64,000 bases of DNA from Nocardia sp. NBC_00565 (GCF_036345915.1 NZ_CP107785.1:9548001-9612000), one strand, 5' to 3'. Numbered from the stretch's first letter, positions 1 to 9,530 are shown. Numbers and translations: made by a program. The notes: a model not told the origin generated them from the sequence alone.

Positions 1-251
1 AATACCGCATCGGCCACATGTTGGCGGTAGTCGCGCACCGGCGAGTGCGTCGACGCGCCGTAACCGCGGCGATCGTAGGCGATGACGCGGTGTCCGTCCG
101 CCGCCAGGTCAGCGATCGTCCGACCCCAGATCGCGGCCGGTACGCCGGACCCGTGGATCAGCAGCAACGGTTCTCCGGATCCGCGTACTTCGTAGGAAAG
201 GTCTACCCCTTCATGGGCGAGCAGCATATGCGCCGAGTCCTTTCCGGTCAT
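1..251 (-). CDS. alpha/beta hydrolase, N-terminal part (cut by window edge)
   Basis: Read from an ATG at 251, the first 83 codons give the start of an alpha/beta-hydrolase fold. A beta strand ending in LLLIHGSG supplies the oxyanion-hole HG motif near residue 34, and the next strand, IAYDRRGYGAS near residue 66, is typical of the family. The nucleophile elbow, the acid and the catalytic His lie beyond the left edge, so the substrate cannot be inferred. There is no signal peptide, so the enzyme is probably cytoplasmic. The family call is firm; the specificity is unknown. Confidence 0.75.
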   Translation of the reverse strand, partial: MTGKDSAHMLLAHEGVDLSYEVRGSGEPLLLIHGSGVPAAIWGRTIADLAADGHRVIAYDRRGYGASTHSPVRDYRQHVADAV

Positions 252-561
252 TTTGGTTCGAGGTGACAGTGGTCTGCGCGACCTCAGATGTGGTGGCAGC
301 CTATTCAGGGCTTCCGATCTCTCTATTGCCTCAGCTGGGAAGTTGCTCTCGTAATGCCTTCCATCGAGGCATCGAGGGAGTTCTGCGCTGATGTTCACCT
401 GGAAAGAATGGATGACACATTGCTCGAGATATATGGAGATCTCGATGAGGCGCTGTACGCCGACGGTATTTCGCTTGACGTCGTTCTCTGCGCGCGCCGG
501 GGAATTCCGCTGGAGTTCTCTAACAGCCGAAAGTTCCGGTTCGTATGGATACGCGAGCTAC
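252..561. other. intergenic stretch, no convincing gene
   Basis: About 310 bases lie between the hydrolase start and the 3' end of the next minus-strand gene. A plus-strand frame here reads plausibly for some 60 codons, with lower G+C than its surroundings, but then runs into the antisense of the next gene. It has no clear ribosome site and no recognisable domain. It may be a decayed gene end. Confidence 0.4.
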
Positions 562-1959
562 TTATCGCCGCTGGAAGTGTTCCGCATCGGCCGCGACGGC
601 GGGTGATCTCGCGCCGGGCGCGAACAACTCGAGGGCCTCGGGCATCGAGATATCGGGCTGGACGGCCGCCCCGCACAACGTAGCGATTTCGCCTGCGCGC
701 CATCGGCCGATGCCGGCCATGGCATGTTGGCGGCGGGCCCGGTTGAGCATGTCGAGAGCGGACTCGGTCAACTCCGTGATGCCCTTGTCGTTCGGAACGG
801 GGGCCGGGACGGCCGCTCCGGCCTCGTCTCGCTGTCGGCTGGGCTTGTAGAGATACTTCTTCGCAACCATCAAGTGGGCCGCCGACAAGCGCGCGTTGAG
901 CTCCAGTAGCAAGTAGCACTCGCCGAGAGCTGGATGCCGACGTAGGGTCGCCGCCAACTCGTGGTCGGGCAGGGTGTTCAGATCGGCGGTGGACAGTCCG
1001 GCCTCGTCCAGCAAGACCCTGGGCAGCGAACGTCGTGCCGCGGCCTGGGTGACTATCGCTCGCTCGCTCGCCAGCAACCCGGCGTGTATCCGCTCGATGT
1101 GGCGCGTGTAGCCGGGCATCTGGATGCCGGTCATCAGGTCGCGCAGGATGAACTGAACGTCCTGTGGTCCGCTCGGCGGGACGTCACCGTGGTCCCAGTG
1201 CACCGCGTACTGGCGAAAAACATCCATGAAGTGAGCCACTGACAGAAATCCGCGCTCGTCGCCTCGATGGAAGTCCAGCAATAGCCGCCGAACACCCGCC
1301 AGCATCAGCCGTGCCGTGGCGAATCGATCGGCGACCTCACCGTGGCCCATGGTGGATGTCCCGCCGGTCCATATCGGTTGCAGGGCCGCGTTGGCGGCCA
1401 GCTCGAGCGTCTCGCAGCGCTTGAACAGCTCGATGATCAGCGTTTCGCCGATCTCCGCGGTGTAGGTGCGGATACGGCCGTCATCGAACACGCTGGGTTC
1501 TGTGCAGATGCGGCTGCCGCCCGAATACGCACTCATCTCCGGCGCGTTCCAGCGGATCAGGGACGCATAGGCATCCCGGTTCGGGTGACCGGTACCCGAA
1601 CCGGTGACGAGGGCGTTGAAGTAGGCCCGGAACGGTGTCGCGTTTTCGCCGACGCGGAGTCCTCGTAGGCTGTGGCCCGGATCGTGCCGTGCCAGGTCCA
1701 AATCCTGCTGCTGGCTATAGCAGGCGACCGAGGATCCGATAATGCCCAACTCGACGATCAGTCGTCGGGCCGCGCCGGCATCGATGCTGGCCGCCGTCGG
1801 CAAATGGGCAAGTGCCTGGTTAGCGAGACTGGTGAAGGTGAAGGCGTCCAATGAGCCTGCGATGACACGAGATCCGAGAGTGGGGAGCACGTCGAGTAGC
1901 CAGGCCGAGAACTCACCGCCTGGCTTCAGGGCAGAGTGTTCGTAGACCGCTTGTGCCAC
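562..1959 (-). CDS. unrecognised 465-aa protein, possibly PrnB/DUF1864-like
   Basis: This is a 465-residue soluble protein with a GTG start at 1959 and a weak upstream ACAGGA. No signal peptide or membrane helix is seen. The middle (about residues 215-290) has a long helix-rich segment with RRLLLDFHRGDERGF, then a WDHGD turn and GPQDVQFILRDLMTG. This pattern reminds me of the PrnB/DUF1864 group within the heme-containing indole/tryptophan dioxygenase superfamily, but I cannot verify the match. The C-terminal 60 residues look loosely structured. It lies about 200 bases downstream of the oxidase/ABC transporter unit on the same strand, so a link to tryptophan-like amino compounds is possible but unproven. 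Confidence 0.5.
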   Translation of the reverse strand: MAQAVYEHSALKPGGEFSAWLLDVLPTLGSRVIAGSLDAFTFTSLANQALAHLPTAASIDAGAARRLIVELGIIGSSVACYSQQQDLDLARHDPGHSLRGLRVGENATPFRAYFNALVTGSGTGHPNRDAYASLIRWNAPEMSAYSGGSRICTEPSVFDDGRIRTYTAEIGETLIIELFKRCETLELAANAALQPIWTGGTSTMGHGEVADRFATARLMLAGVRRLLLDFHRGDERGFLSVAHFMDVFRQYAVHWDHGDVPPSGPQDVQFILRDLMTGIQMPGYTRHIERIHAGLLASERAIVTQAAARRSLPRVLLDEAGLSTADLNTLPDHELAATLRRHPALGECYLLLELNARLSAAHLMVAKKYLYKPSRQRDEAGAAVPAPVPNDKGITELTESALDMLNRARRQHAMAGIGRWRAGEIATLCGAAVQPDISMPEALELFAPGARSPAVAADAEHFQRR

Positions 1960-2158
1960 GGTGGTATTCCTGTCGCCTATGCATAAACGACCTTGTCGCT
2001 GTCGTGGCTTGTGGTAAGTCAGCGCGCCGATACCGACGGCAAGATCCTGATCTTCGTCGGCTCATCCTGCTCCTACCAAAACAAACCGCCCTCCCCGTAT
2101 GTGGGAAGGCGTCCTGCCTGTGTGCGCCGCCCCCGCCATCGCGACTGTTACCGCTCGA

Positions 2159-3295
2159 TCAGTGCGGCACTTGCGCGAAACGCTCCGGCAGCAGTGCGGG
2201 GTGCTGCCCGGTGTCCTGCCCGTGGGCGATCGCTACCGCTCGTGCTCCCGCCGCGGGGGCCATCTTGAAGCCGACGCCGGAGAACCCGGTGGCCAGGATC
2301 GTGCGGGGGCGGCCCGGCAGGGTGCCCAGCAGGGGTGCCTTGTCCTCGGTGTACAGGTCCGGGTAGGCGTCCGAGCGCACGATGCTGGGGATCAGGTCGG
2401 GGAGGAATTCGCTGACGGTGTCGAGACTTTCGGCGATTTCGCCCTCGGTGAGCTCGCGGATCAGGCGGTCCGGATGCGCGGCGGGTTCGGATCGTCCGTC
2501 GAGGGTGACCTTGACGGTGACGCCGTCGGTGCTGGGCGCCCCGTAGAGCGTGCGGTCGTCCTCGAGCCGGCTGAACACCGGAAACCGTTCCGGTGCAAAG
2601 AGTTCCGGATGGCGGGCCGGGTACCAGGTCAGGTAGATACGGCGCGGGTGCACGGCGGCGGCGATCTGCTCCGGTAGCAGCGCCCCGGACCAGCTGCCCG
2701 CGGCCAGGATCACCCGACCGAACCGCCAGCTGTTTCCGCCCGCCCGCACCACGACCGCATCGGATTCCTCGTGGATCTCCTCGACAGCGGTCTGGTCGAG
2801 CACCTGCGCGCCGTGGTCCCGGGCGACCTCGCGCGCGGCCAGCACGGCCAGATCGGTGCGCAGATATCCGGCATTCGGATCGAAGATCGCACAGTTGTCG
2901 GGGCGCAGCCCGTGCTGCGGATAGCGGGCTGCCAGCTCGTCGTGGTCGAGCAGGATGTGCTCGGTGCCGTTGGCCCGCGCGGTGGCCAGCACCTTCGGGA
3001 TGTAGTTGCCCTCGCGCGCGCCGATCGACAGCCCGCCGCAGCGGTTGAGGATCGCCAGGCCCGATTCGGCTTCGAGGGTTTCCCACAGCCGGCTCGACTC
3101 GATCAGCAAGGGGGAGTAGTTGACGCCGTCGCGATAGGTCATCCGGAACAGCCGGGTGTCACCGCCCACCGCACTGCGCGAATGCCCGGTGGTCTGTGCC
3201 TCGAAGCCGACCACCGAGGTGGACTGCCGGGCGGCCTGCCACAGCGCCATGCTGCCGATGCTGCCGAGGCCGATTACTGCGAGTTCAGCATCCAT
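2159..3295 (-). CDS. FAD-dependent amino-acid oxidase (sarcosine / N-methyltryptophan oxidase family)
   Basis: A 378-aa flavoprotein of the DAO fold, similar in length to monomeric sarcosine oxidase and N-methyltryptophan oxidase (SolA). The N-terminus carries the dinucleotide motif GLGSIGSMALW (residues 9-19) and the following GHSRSAVGGDTR segment typical of this family. The C-terminal flavin-contact region has ILATGFSGVGFKMAP. These enzymes oxidise secondary or N-methyl amines with O2, giving an aldehyde or imine and H2O2. The gene starts 3 bases after the stop of the ABC ATPase and is the last gene of that operon, so its substrate is probably what the transporter imports. Exact substrate unknown. 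Confidence 0.85.
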   Translation of the reverse strand: MDAELAVIGLGSIGSMALWQAARQSTSVVGFEAQTTGHSRSAVGGDTRLFRMTYRDGVNYSPLLIESSRLWETLEAESGLAILNRCGGLSIGAREGNYIPKVLATARANGTEHILLDHDELAARYPQHGLRPDNCAIFDPNAGYLRTDLAVLAAREVARDHGAQVLDQTAVEEIHEESDAVVVRAGGNSWRFGRVILAAGSWSGALLPEQIAAAVHPRRIYLTWYPARHPELFAPERFPVFSRLEDDRTLYGAPSTDGVTVKVTLDGRSEPAAHPDRLIRELTEGEIAESLDTVSEFLPDLIPSIVRSDAYPDLYTEDKAPLLGTLPGRPRTILATGFSGVGFKMAPAAGARAVAIAHGQDTGQHPALLPERFAQVPH

Positions 3296-3298
3296 GTC

Positions 3299-4087
3299 CT
3301 ACAACACTTTCTCCAGGAACGCCCTGGTCCTCGATTCTGTGGGGTTGGTAAGGACCTCGCGGGCGTCGCCGCGCTCGACCGCAATCCCCTCGTCCATGAA
3401 CAGCACATCCTTGGCGACCTCGCGGGCGAACCCCATCTCGTGCGTGACCACGAGCATCGTCATGCCCTTTCCCGCCAGATCGCGCATCACCTCGAGCACC
3501 TCGCCGACCCGCTCGGGGTCCAGGGCGCTGGTCGGCTCGTCGAACAGCAGGATGCTCGGTTCCATCGCCAGCGCCCGGGCGATCGCGACGCGCTGCTGCT
3601 GCCCGCCCGAGAGCTGCGCCGGATAGTGCCGCTCGTGCCCAGCCAGCCCGACGCTGGCCAGCAGTTGCGCGGCCTGTTCCCGGGCCGCCTTCTTTCCGGC
3701 CTTCTTCACCAGCACCGGTCCCGACATCACGTTGGCCTCGGCGGTCATATTCGGAAAGAGGTTGAACTGCTGGAACACCATGCCGATCTTGGTGCGCTGC
3801 TCGGCAAGCCGGCGCGCGCTGACCGCGCGGTAGGCGTCGGGATGTTCGACGTATCCGAAATCCTCGCCGTTGACGCGCAGCACGCCCCGGTCGATCGTCT
3901 CGAGGCCGTTGATGCAGCGCAGCAGCGTGGATTTGCCCGATCCGCTGGGGCCGATGATGCAGGAGATCTCACCCGCCGCCACGGTCAGGTCGATCTCGCG
4001 CAGCACCTGCCTGCGGCCGAAGCTCTTGCACAACTTGCGGGCGACAATCGTCCCGTCCGTCGGCGTAGCGGTCGCGGGGGTGCTCAC
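3299..4087 (-). CDS. polar amino acid ABC transporter, ATP-binding protein
   Basis: A 262-aa ATPase of the GlnQ/ArtP type. The GTG start at 4087 overlaps the permease stop (GTGA), with an AAGGAGG ribosome site inside the permease 3' end. Walker A is GPSGSGKST, the signature is [15 protein letters not shown], Walker B is [14 protein letters not shown], and the switch His lies in [13 protein letters not shown]. The long upstream extension of this frame is antisense to nothing real and overlaps the permease in another frame, so it was discarded. It energises the permease and lipoprotein encoded just upstream. An organic amino compound is the likely cargo. Confidence 0.93.
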   Translation of the reverse strand: MSTPATATPTDGTIVARKLCKSFGRRQVLREIDLTVAAGEISCIIGPSGSGKSTLLRCINGLETIDRGVLRVNGEDFGYVEHPDAYRAVSARRLAEQRTKIGMVFQQFNLFPNMTAEANVMSGPVLVKKAGKKAAREQAAQLLASVGLAGHERHYPAQLSGGQQQRVAIARALAMEPSILLFDEPTSALDPERVGEVLEVMRDLAGKGMTMLVVTHEMGFAREVAKDVLFMDEGIAVERGDAREVLTNPTESRTRAFLEKVL

Positions 4088-4995
4088 ACCGCCTCCTTCA
4101 TGGGCACGTATCCGAGCTCGAGCTCCGCCGCCACCGGGGCGTGCCCGCCGGCCGCCCGTCGCGACGAGCGGGAGAAGCGGCGCTCGATCATCGACTGCGG
4201 GACGCTGAGCGTCAGGGTCATGACCAGATACCAGATGCTGGCCACGATCAGCAGCGGAATGGTTTCGAAGGTGCGCGCGTAGATCGTCTGCGCGCTCTGC
4301 AGCAGATCCGCCACGCCGAGCACGCTGACCAGCGAGGTCTCCTTCAGCATGCTGATGACCTGGTTGCCGGTCGCCGGGATGACCGCGGGCATGGTCTGCG
4401 GGATGAGCACGCGCCGCAGCATGGTGAACCGGCTCATCCCCAGCGAGGCCGCGGCCTCGGTCTGGCCGGGCGGGACCGAGGCGAAACCGCCGCGGATGAT
4501 CTCGGCCATATAGGCGCCCTGGTTCAGCGTCAGCGCGACGATCGCCGCCGTCAGCGGGGTCATCAGCTTGTTCATGTCGATCGGCTCGGAGATCCCGGTG
4601 AACGGAATGCCAACGGACAGATGCGGATACAGGGCGGCCACGTTGAACCAGAAGATCAGCTGGACCAGCACCGGGGTGCCCCGGAAGAAGGTGATGTACA
4701 GCCGGGCCAGCCCGGAGATCGGGATCAGCGGGGACATCCGCATCAACGCCAGCACCAGCCCGAGCAGCGTGCCGAGCACCATGCTGACCACCGTCAGCCA
4801 CAGTGTAGTGACGATGCCGTCGAGGATCGAGGTGGTGGTGAGATAGCGGAACACCACCGGCCAGCGGTAGTTCTCGTTGGTGACCAACGTGTAGACCAGG
4901 GCGGCGACGATGACGATCGCAACCGCCCAGGCCAGATAGTCCCCGGCGTGCCGGGCGCGGATGCGCTTCTTGTGTTCGGCGGGAAGGTCTTTCAC
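4084..4995 (-). CDS. polar amino acid ABC transporter, permease
   Basis: A 303-aa inner-membrane permease of the HisM/GlnP family. One N-terminal helix ([17 protein letters not shown]) is followed by the transport domain, with [13 protein letters not shown] and the EAA-loop sequence [20 protein letters not shown] that docks on the ATPase. The GTG start at 4995 shares one base with the stop of the substrate-binding protein. Only one permease gene is present, so it probably works as a homodimer, or the C-terminal tail serves a single-gene system. The transporter order is lipoprotein, permease, ATPase, then oxidase. Confidence 0.92.
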   Translation of the reverse strand: MKDLPAEHKKRIRARHAGDYLAWAVAIVIVAALVYTLVTNENYRWPVVFRYLTTTSILDGIVTTLWLTVVSMVLGTLLGLVLALMRMSPLIPISGLARLYITFFRGTPVLVQLIFWFNVAALYPHLSVGIPFTGISEPIDMNKLMTPLTAAIVALTLNQGAYMAEIIRGGFASVPPGQTEAAASLGMSRFTMLRRVLIPQTMPAVIPATGNQVISMLKETSLVSVLGVADLLQSAQTIYARTFETIPLLIVASIWYLVMTLTLSVPQSMIERRFSRSSRRAAGGHAPVAAELELGYVPMKEAV

Positions 4996-5933
4996 TAGTC
5001 CTGTGCCTTCGAACGAATCGCCTCTTTCACACCCAGATCGTCGAATCCCCAGCGGTGCAGGGCCTTGTTGTACTCGGGGCTGTCGATGATCGACTGCATC
5101 GCCTTCTGCACCGCCGGGGTGAGCGGGGAATTCTTGTTCAGCGCCAGTGCCACCGGCACGGTGTCCAGGACGGGCTGCAGCACCTCGAAGGTCTTGGGCT
5201 GCTGCATCGCGGCCCAGGACAGTGAGGTCGAGTCGTAGAAGACGCCGTCGATGCGCTTGGAGGCGACCTGGGTCAGCGCATCGTTCACACTCGGCAGGCT
5301 GACCGCCTTGATCGCGGGCTTGCTCTTGCTCTCACAGTTGGTCTTCGACAGCTGCGGCAGCTCGTGGATCTCCTGCGTGGTTCCGGACTGTACCCCGATC
5401 GTGTTGCCGCACAACGAATCCATGGACAGATGCTGCGGGTTCCCGGCGGGTACGAGGACGCCCGTGCCGTTGGCGAAGTAGTCGATCATGTCCAGCACTT
5501 CCAGCCGGTCGCTGGTCGGGCCCATGGTGGAGGCGGTGAAGTCATATCGCCCGGCCTGCAGACCCGGAATTACGGTGGCGAATTTGACGTTGTCGATCTT
5601 CAGGTCGAGGCCGAGCTTCTTGGCGATCAGCCGGGCGATATCGGGATTGAAACCGATCGGGGTCTTGTTGTCCGAGGCCATGAAGGTGGTCGGGGGACTG
5701 GTCAGATCCATCGGAACCTCCAGGGTCCCTTTGGCTTTCACCGCATCCGGCAGCAGCGCCACGGCGGCCGGATCGGGCTGGATGCCGACGGAGATGTCGT
5801 CGGTGTGCTCGGCGCTGGTCGAACCGGCCGAACTCCCTGGATCGGTGCCGGTCGAGCAGGCGGTAGCGCCTGCGAGCGCGAGCACGGTGGCTACCGCCGC
5901 TGTGATGGTCCGGAAGTGTGTTTTCACCCGCAT
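4995..5933 (-). CDS. amino acid ABC transporter substrate-binding lipoprotein
   Basis: A 312-aa SBP of family 3 (GlnH/HisJ). I chose the ATG at 5933 because TCTAAGGAGATAGAC precedes it; a longer frame exists but has no ribosome site. The N-terminus is a lipoprotein signal (basic start, [15 protein letters not shown], Cys near residue 26), so it is anchored outside the membrane. Ligand-binding landmarks include [34 protein letters not shown] and [12 protein letters not shown]. It is the first gene of the operon and lies 74 bases downstream of a palindromic operator. Polar amino acid or derivative binding is likely. Confidence 0.92.
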   Translation of the reverse strand: MRVKTHFRTITAAVATVLALAGATACSTGTDPGSSAGSTSAEHTDDISVGIQPDPAAVALLPDAVKAKGTLEVPMDLTSPPTTFMASDNKTPIGFNPDIARLIAKKLGLDLKIDNVKFATVIPGLQAGRYDFTASTMGPTSDRLEVLDMIDYFANGTGVLVPAGNPQHLSMDSLCGNTIGVQSGTTQEIHELPQLSKTNCESKSKPAIKAVSLPSVNDALTQVASKRIDGVFYDSTSLSWAAMQQPKTFEVLQPVLDTVPVALALNKNSPLTPAVQKAMQSIIDSPEYNKALHRWGFDDLGVKEAIRSKAQD

Positions 5934-6006
5934 GTCTATCTCCTTAGAACGGGCGACCAAGGGTCTGAGAGGGTCCCTATCGAGAGCCAACCATGGTTAT
6001 TAGTAG

Positions 6007-6029
6007 ACTGTCGACAGTTTTCAGTTAAC
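6007..6029. promoter_or_regulatory. composite palindromic operator, copy 1 (GntR-type)
   Basis: ACTGTCGACAGT (6007-6018) is a perfect 12-bp palindrome, followed after TTTCA by GTTAAC (6024-6029). The arrangement recurs at 9594-9616 beside the GntR gene, with 20 of 23 positions identical. This copy sits upstream of the ABC transporter operon and touches the stop codon of the aldehyde dehydrogenase gene. Binding by the neighbouring FCD-type GntR protein is inferred. Confidence 0.75.
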
Positions 6030-7572
6030 AGTGCGTGACGGTCCTGCGGTGGATAATCGTGCATTTCGGTTCGCTCATCGCCTCGACGGCAAATCGCACG
6101 CCCTCGCGGCCGATTCCCGAGCCCTTGAAACCGCCGAAGGGCATCGAATCGATCCGCAGGTCACTGGTGCCGTTGATGACGACCGCGCCGGCATGCAGCC
6201 GGTCGGCCAGATCCAGGGCGTCGTCGAGCACCCCGGTGAACACACCGGCCTGCAGGGCGTAGGCGGTGTCGTTGGCGGCAGCGACCGCCTCGTCGTCCGT
6301 CCGGTACGGCGCAAGGATCACCACCGGCCCGAAGATCTCCTGGGTGAGCACCTCGGCGTCCGCGGGCACCCCGGTCAGCACGGTGGGGTGATGGAACGCC
6401 CCGTTGCGCTGTCCGCCGGTGTGCAGCACCGCCCCGGCCGCGACCGCCCGGTCCACCCACGCCTGCACGCGCGCGGCTTCGGCCTCGGTGATCATCGGCC
6501 CGATATCGGCGTCGCGCTCGGCCGCCGATCCCATCCGCAGCCGCAGGGTGGCCGCGACCACCCGCTCCAGCAGTTCTGCGTAGATCGCCTCGTGCGCGTA
6601 GATGCGCTGTACCGACAGGCAGTTCTGCCCGGCGCAGCCGAAGGCGCCGTCGACCAGCGCCGCCGCGGCGACCTCGAGATCGGCATCGGCGCGCACGATC
6701 GTCGGATTGTTGCCGCCCAGCTCCATGAGCAGTTTCTTCGGTCCCGCGTTCGCGGTGATCCGCGCGGCCGTCACGGGCCCGCCGGTGAACGAGATCAGGT
6801 CCACGTCCGGGTGGGTGGCCAGGGCCGCACCCGTGGCCGCGGCACCGCAGACCACCGCGATGCGCTCGGCCGGAACACCGGCGGCCAGCAGCAGATCCAC
6901 GAGCGCCAGCGCCGACAGCGGTGTGGTCTGCGCGGGTTTGAGCACCACGCCGTTACCGGCCAGCAGGGCCGGGCCGATCTTGTGCGCCACCAGGTTCAGC
7001 GGATCGTTGAACGGGGTGATCGCCGCGACCACGCCGATCGGGCGGCGGACGAACCAGCCGCGGTGGCCCTGGCCGCGGGCGCTGTCGTCGAATTCCAGGA
7101 CCTCCCCGCGCAGCACGCCGGTCGCCGCACCGCACAGGCTCAGCGTCTCGGCGCAGCGGCTGACCTCGCGGCGCGCATCGCTCAGGGTCTTGCCGCTCTC
7201 GGCGTTGATGATCGCGGCCAGCCGCTCGGTGTTCTCCACGACCAGCCGTGCGGCCTGCGCCAGCGCCTCGCGGCGCCGCCACACCGGCCACGGCTCGGAT
7301 CTCGGTGTGGCGGAATCGGATATGGCCGCGGCGACGGCCGTTACGGCGGCGTGCACCTCGGCGGCATCGTTGTCGGCGACCGCGGCGATGACGGTACCGT
7401 CGTGCGGATCGTGCACGGCCAGTGTCAGCCCCTCACGCTGCCACTGTCCCGCGATCAGCGCGCCGCCGGGCAGTCCGAATGCGTCCGGGGATGGTGTTTC
7501 CGTTGCCTTTGCCTGTGCTGTCATTGTTCCCACAGCCTTCGTCTCCGGTGCCGAGGCCCGCTCGGTCACCAT
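6025..7572 (-). CDS. aldehyde dehydrogenase (NAD(P)-dependent)
   Basis: About 515 aa, close to the usual ALDH length. It has the NAD-binding segment GVVAAITPFNDPLN, the general base in MELGGNNP, the nucleophile Cys in CAGQNC, and the late motif EIFGPVV. It oxidises an aldehyde to the acid, probably the product of the amine oxidase encoded just upstream. The start is uncertain: a GTG at 7584 overlaps the upstream stop, ATG at 7572 is used here, and ATG at 7524 would remove a 16-residue low-complexity leader. A longer open frame running to 9300 is accidental and covers two real genes in other frames. Located third in the HAD-oxidase-ALDH operon. Confidence 0.9.
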   Translation of the reverse strand: MVTERASAPETKAVGTMTAQAKATETPSPDAFGLPGGALIAGQWQREGLTLAVHDPHDGTVIAAVADNDAAEVHAAVTAVAAAISDSATPRSEPWPVWRRREALAQAARLVVENTERLAAIINAESGKTLSDARREVSRCAETLSLCGAATGVLRGEVLEFDDSARGQGHRGWFVRRPIGVVAAITPFNDPLNLVAHKIGPALLAGNGVVLKPAQTTPLSALALVDLLLAAGVPAERIAVVCGAAATGAALATHPDVDLISFTGGPVTAARITANAGPKKLLMELGGNNPTIVRADADLEVAAAALVDGAFGCAGQNCLSVQRIYAHEAIYAELLERVVAATLRLRMGSAAERDADIGPMITEAEAARVQAWVDRAVAAGAVLHTGGQRNGAFHHPTVLTGVPADAEVLTQEIFGPVVILAPYRTDDEAVAAANDTAYALQAGVFTGVLDDALDLADRLHAGAVVINGTSDLRIDSMPFGGFKGSGIGREGVRFAVEAMSEPKCTIIHRRTVTHC

Positions 7573-7580
7573 GCCCGCGT

Positions 7581-8855
7581 TCACCGGACCGCATCCAATA
7601 CTCGGGCCCCCGCGCCGATCAGCGGCAGGAACCAGGGCGGACCGAAATGTCCTGGAACAGCGGGGAATGCGAGCTCGCCCCAGATGTGGGCCGACCGGTC
7701 GCCGGCCATGTAGCGGGCCATGCGCTCGCCCATGTACGTCGCCATCTGCACGCCGTGCCCGCTGTAGCACAGCGAGTAGTGGATCCCGTTGTGCTCGCCG
7801 GCGTGCACCATCTGATCCATGGACAGATCCACCAGCCCGCCCCAGGTGTAGTCGACTCGGGTGCCGGCCAGATACGGGAACAGCTCGACCATGGCCCGCT
7901 GCAGGATCCGGCCGCTCTTCAGGTCCGAATCCGGGCGCGACATCGCGAATTTCGCGCGCCCGCCGAACAGCAGCCGGTTGTCGGGGGTGATCCGGAAGTA
8001 GTAGATCAGGTTCTTGGTGTCGGAGGCCTGGCGCCGATGCGGCAGAATCCGGTCCACCACATCCTGGGCCAACGGTTCGGTGACGATGATGAAGCTGCCC
8101 ACCGGGATCACCCTGCGCTGCAGCCACGGCGTCGCCTTGCCGGTGTAGCCGCTGGTCGCGATCAGGACCTGATCGGCGTGCAGGGTACCCCGGCTGGTCT
8201 GCACCAGATGTCCGCCGCCCCGCCGGGCCAGGGTGGTGACCTCGGCGTTCTCGCAGACCGCGGCGCCCAGATCGGTTGCGGCACGGGCCAGTCCGTGCAC
8301 GAACTTGCCCACGTGCAGTCCGGCCGCGAGCGGATCGACGGTCGCGCCGTGGTAGTGGTCCGAGCCGATCTCGTCGTGGATCTGCGCCTCGGGCACCGTG
8401 ACGACCTGGTAGTCGGCCAGGTCCTGTAGCTGCTGCTGGGTGCGCAGCATGGCCTCGTAGTGCGCGGGGCGGCAGGCGAGGGTCAGCTTGCCGGATCGTT
8501 CGAAGTCGCAATCGATTCCGTATTCGGCCACCAGTTTTTCGATGTGGTCGATGGCGTCGTTGTAGGCGCCGAACATCCGCACCGCGCGGTCGGCGCCGTA
8601 GCGCCGGACCGCGGTGCCGAATCCGATCGCCAGGCCCGTGGTGGCCATGCCGCCGTTGCGGCCCGAAGCGCCCCAGCCGATGGTGTGCTGTTCGAGCAGG
8701 GCGACACTGGCGCCCTGCTTGCGCAGGGCGACTGCGGCGGAGGTGCCGGTGAGACCGCCGCCGACGACCGCCACGTCGACACGCTCGGGAACCGGCGTGT
8801 TCCGGTAGTCCGTCGTCGGCCCGGCGGTGTCCTGCCAGTAGGAGATCAACTTCAT
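7581..8855 (-). CDS. FAD-dependent amine oxidase, gamma-glutamylputrescine oxidase (PuuB/OrdL) family
   Basis: A 424-aa DAO-fold flavoprotein. It opens with SYWQDTAG and the FAD motif VAVVGGGLTGTSAAVALRK, then GWGASGRNGG, which is characteristic of PuuB/OrdL-type oxidases. The C-terminal region has the flavin-contact signature CYSGHGVQMATYMGE. The family oxidises amines such as gamma-glutamylputrescine to aldehydes with O2. The ATG at 8855 follows immediately after the HAD stop, and the ALDH gene follows with a possible 4-base overlap, so an amine-to-aldehyde-to-acid sequence is built into the operon. It is the second DAO-type oxidase in this regulon; substrate not known. Confidence 0.88.
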   Translation of the reverse strand: MKLISYWQDTAGPTTDYRNTPVPERVDVAVVGGGLTGTSAAVALRKQGASVALLEQHTIGWGASGRNGGMATTGLAIGFGTAVRRYGADRAVRMFGAYNDAIDHIEKLVAEYGIDCDFERSGKLTLACRPAHYEAMLRTQQQLQDLADYQVVTVPEAQIHDEIGSDHYHGATVDPLAAGLHVGKFVHGLARAATDLGAAVCENAEVTTLARRGGGHLVQTSRGTLHADQVLIATSGYTGKATPWLQRRVIPVGSFIIVTEPLAQDVVDRILPHRRQASDTKNLIYYFRITPDNRLLFGGRAKFAMSRPDSDLKSGRILQRAMVELFPYLAGTRVDYTWGGLVDLSMDQMVHAGEHNGIHYSLCYSGHGVQMATYMGERMARYMAGDRSAHIWGELAFPAVPGHFGPPWFLPLIGAGARVLDAVR

Positions 8856-9530
8856 CTACAGGCCCAGCAGGGTGTTGAGCTCGTCGAGCGATTCGACCCG
8901 GGTGTAGCCGTAGACCGGGGCCGGCGGATCGTAGCCGCGGTCGAGCAGCACGGTGTTGGTGAAGCCGAGGTCGTAGGCCGGCATCAGGTCGTAGCGGGTG
9001 TGTGAGGACACGTGCAGTACCTCCTCGGGGGTCGCGCCGAGCTGGTCGAGCATGTACTCGAACGCGCCGTACCGCGGCTTGTAGAACCCGGCCTGCTCGG
9101 CGGTGTAGACGGCGTGGAAGTCCGCGCCGAGTCGGGGGACGCTCACATCGAGGAAGTTCGTATTGGCGTTGGACAGGATGACCAGCGGGAAGTTCGCACC
9201 CATCTGCTTCAGCGGATCGGGTACGTCTGCATGCGCGCCCCAGCTCAGCACCGCATCGGCAAAGCGCTGTCCGGCGTCCGGCGCGACCGGCAGATTCCAC
9301 TTCGCGCAGGTGCGGGCATAGGCGTCGTGCAGCACCTGGCGATATTCGTAGAACACCCCGCAGACCTGGTCGTAGCGGTAGTTGCGGAAGTCGATCACGA
9401 ACTGCTCGAACTGCTCGGGGGTCAGCAGGTCGGCCACCAGCTCCCGGGTGACCGGGGTGATCTGGTAGTTGATCAGGGTGCCGTAGCAGTCGAAGGAGAT
9501 GTACTTCGGACGGAAGGTGGGATCTGGCAC
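8856..9530 (-). CDS. HAD-superfamily hydrolase, haloacid dehalogenase type II-like
   Basis: A 224-aa HAD protein. Motif I is FDCYGTLINY (nucleophile Asp near residue 14), motif II is ILSNAN with Ser, motif III Lys is in GFYKPRYGAFEY, and motif IV acids lie in HTRYDLMPAYDLG. The overall layout resembles L-2-haloacid dehalogenases, but the arginine expected after motif I in true dehalogenases is not evident, so phosphatase or other C-O/C-N hydrolysis remains possible. It starts with GTG at 9530 and is the first gene of the HAD-oxidase-ALDH operon. Its placement suggests a role in degrading the same compound, not a housekeeping role. Confidence 0.82.
   Translation of the reverse strand: MPDPTFRPKYISFDCYGTLINYQITPVTRELVADLLTPEQFEQFVIDFRNYRYDQVCGVFYEYRQVLHDAYARTCAKWNLPVAPDAGQRFADAVLSWGAHADVPDPLKQMGANFPLVILSNANTNFLDVSVPRLGADFHAVYTAEQAGFYKPRYGAFEYMLDQLGATPEEVLHVSSHTRYDLMPAYDLGFTNTVLLDRGYDPPAPVYGYTRVESLDELNTLLGL

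Noticed and set aside
288..683. Plus-strand frame near the left end as a gene
   Set aside because: Only the first half looks protein-like; the rest is antisense to the 465-aa gene, and there is no ribosome site or recognised domain.
6025..9300. A single open frame of over 1000 codons on the minus strand
   Set aside because: It covers the aldehyde dehydrogenase in its 3' half, but its 5' half is a low-complexity Arg/Gly/Pro-rich shadow of the oxidase and HAD genes.
8856..9530. HAD protein as a phosphonoacetaldehyde hydrolase
   Set aside because: The motif I region does not show the Lys-bearing cap pattern of that enzyme and the layout is closer to type II dehalogenases.
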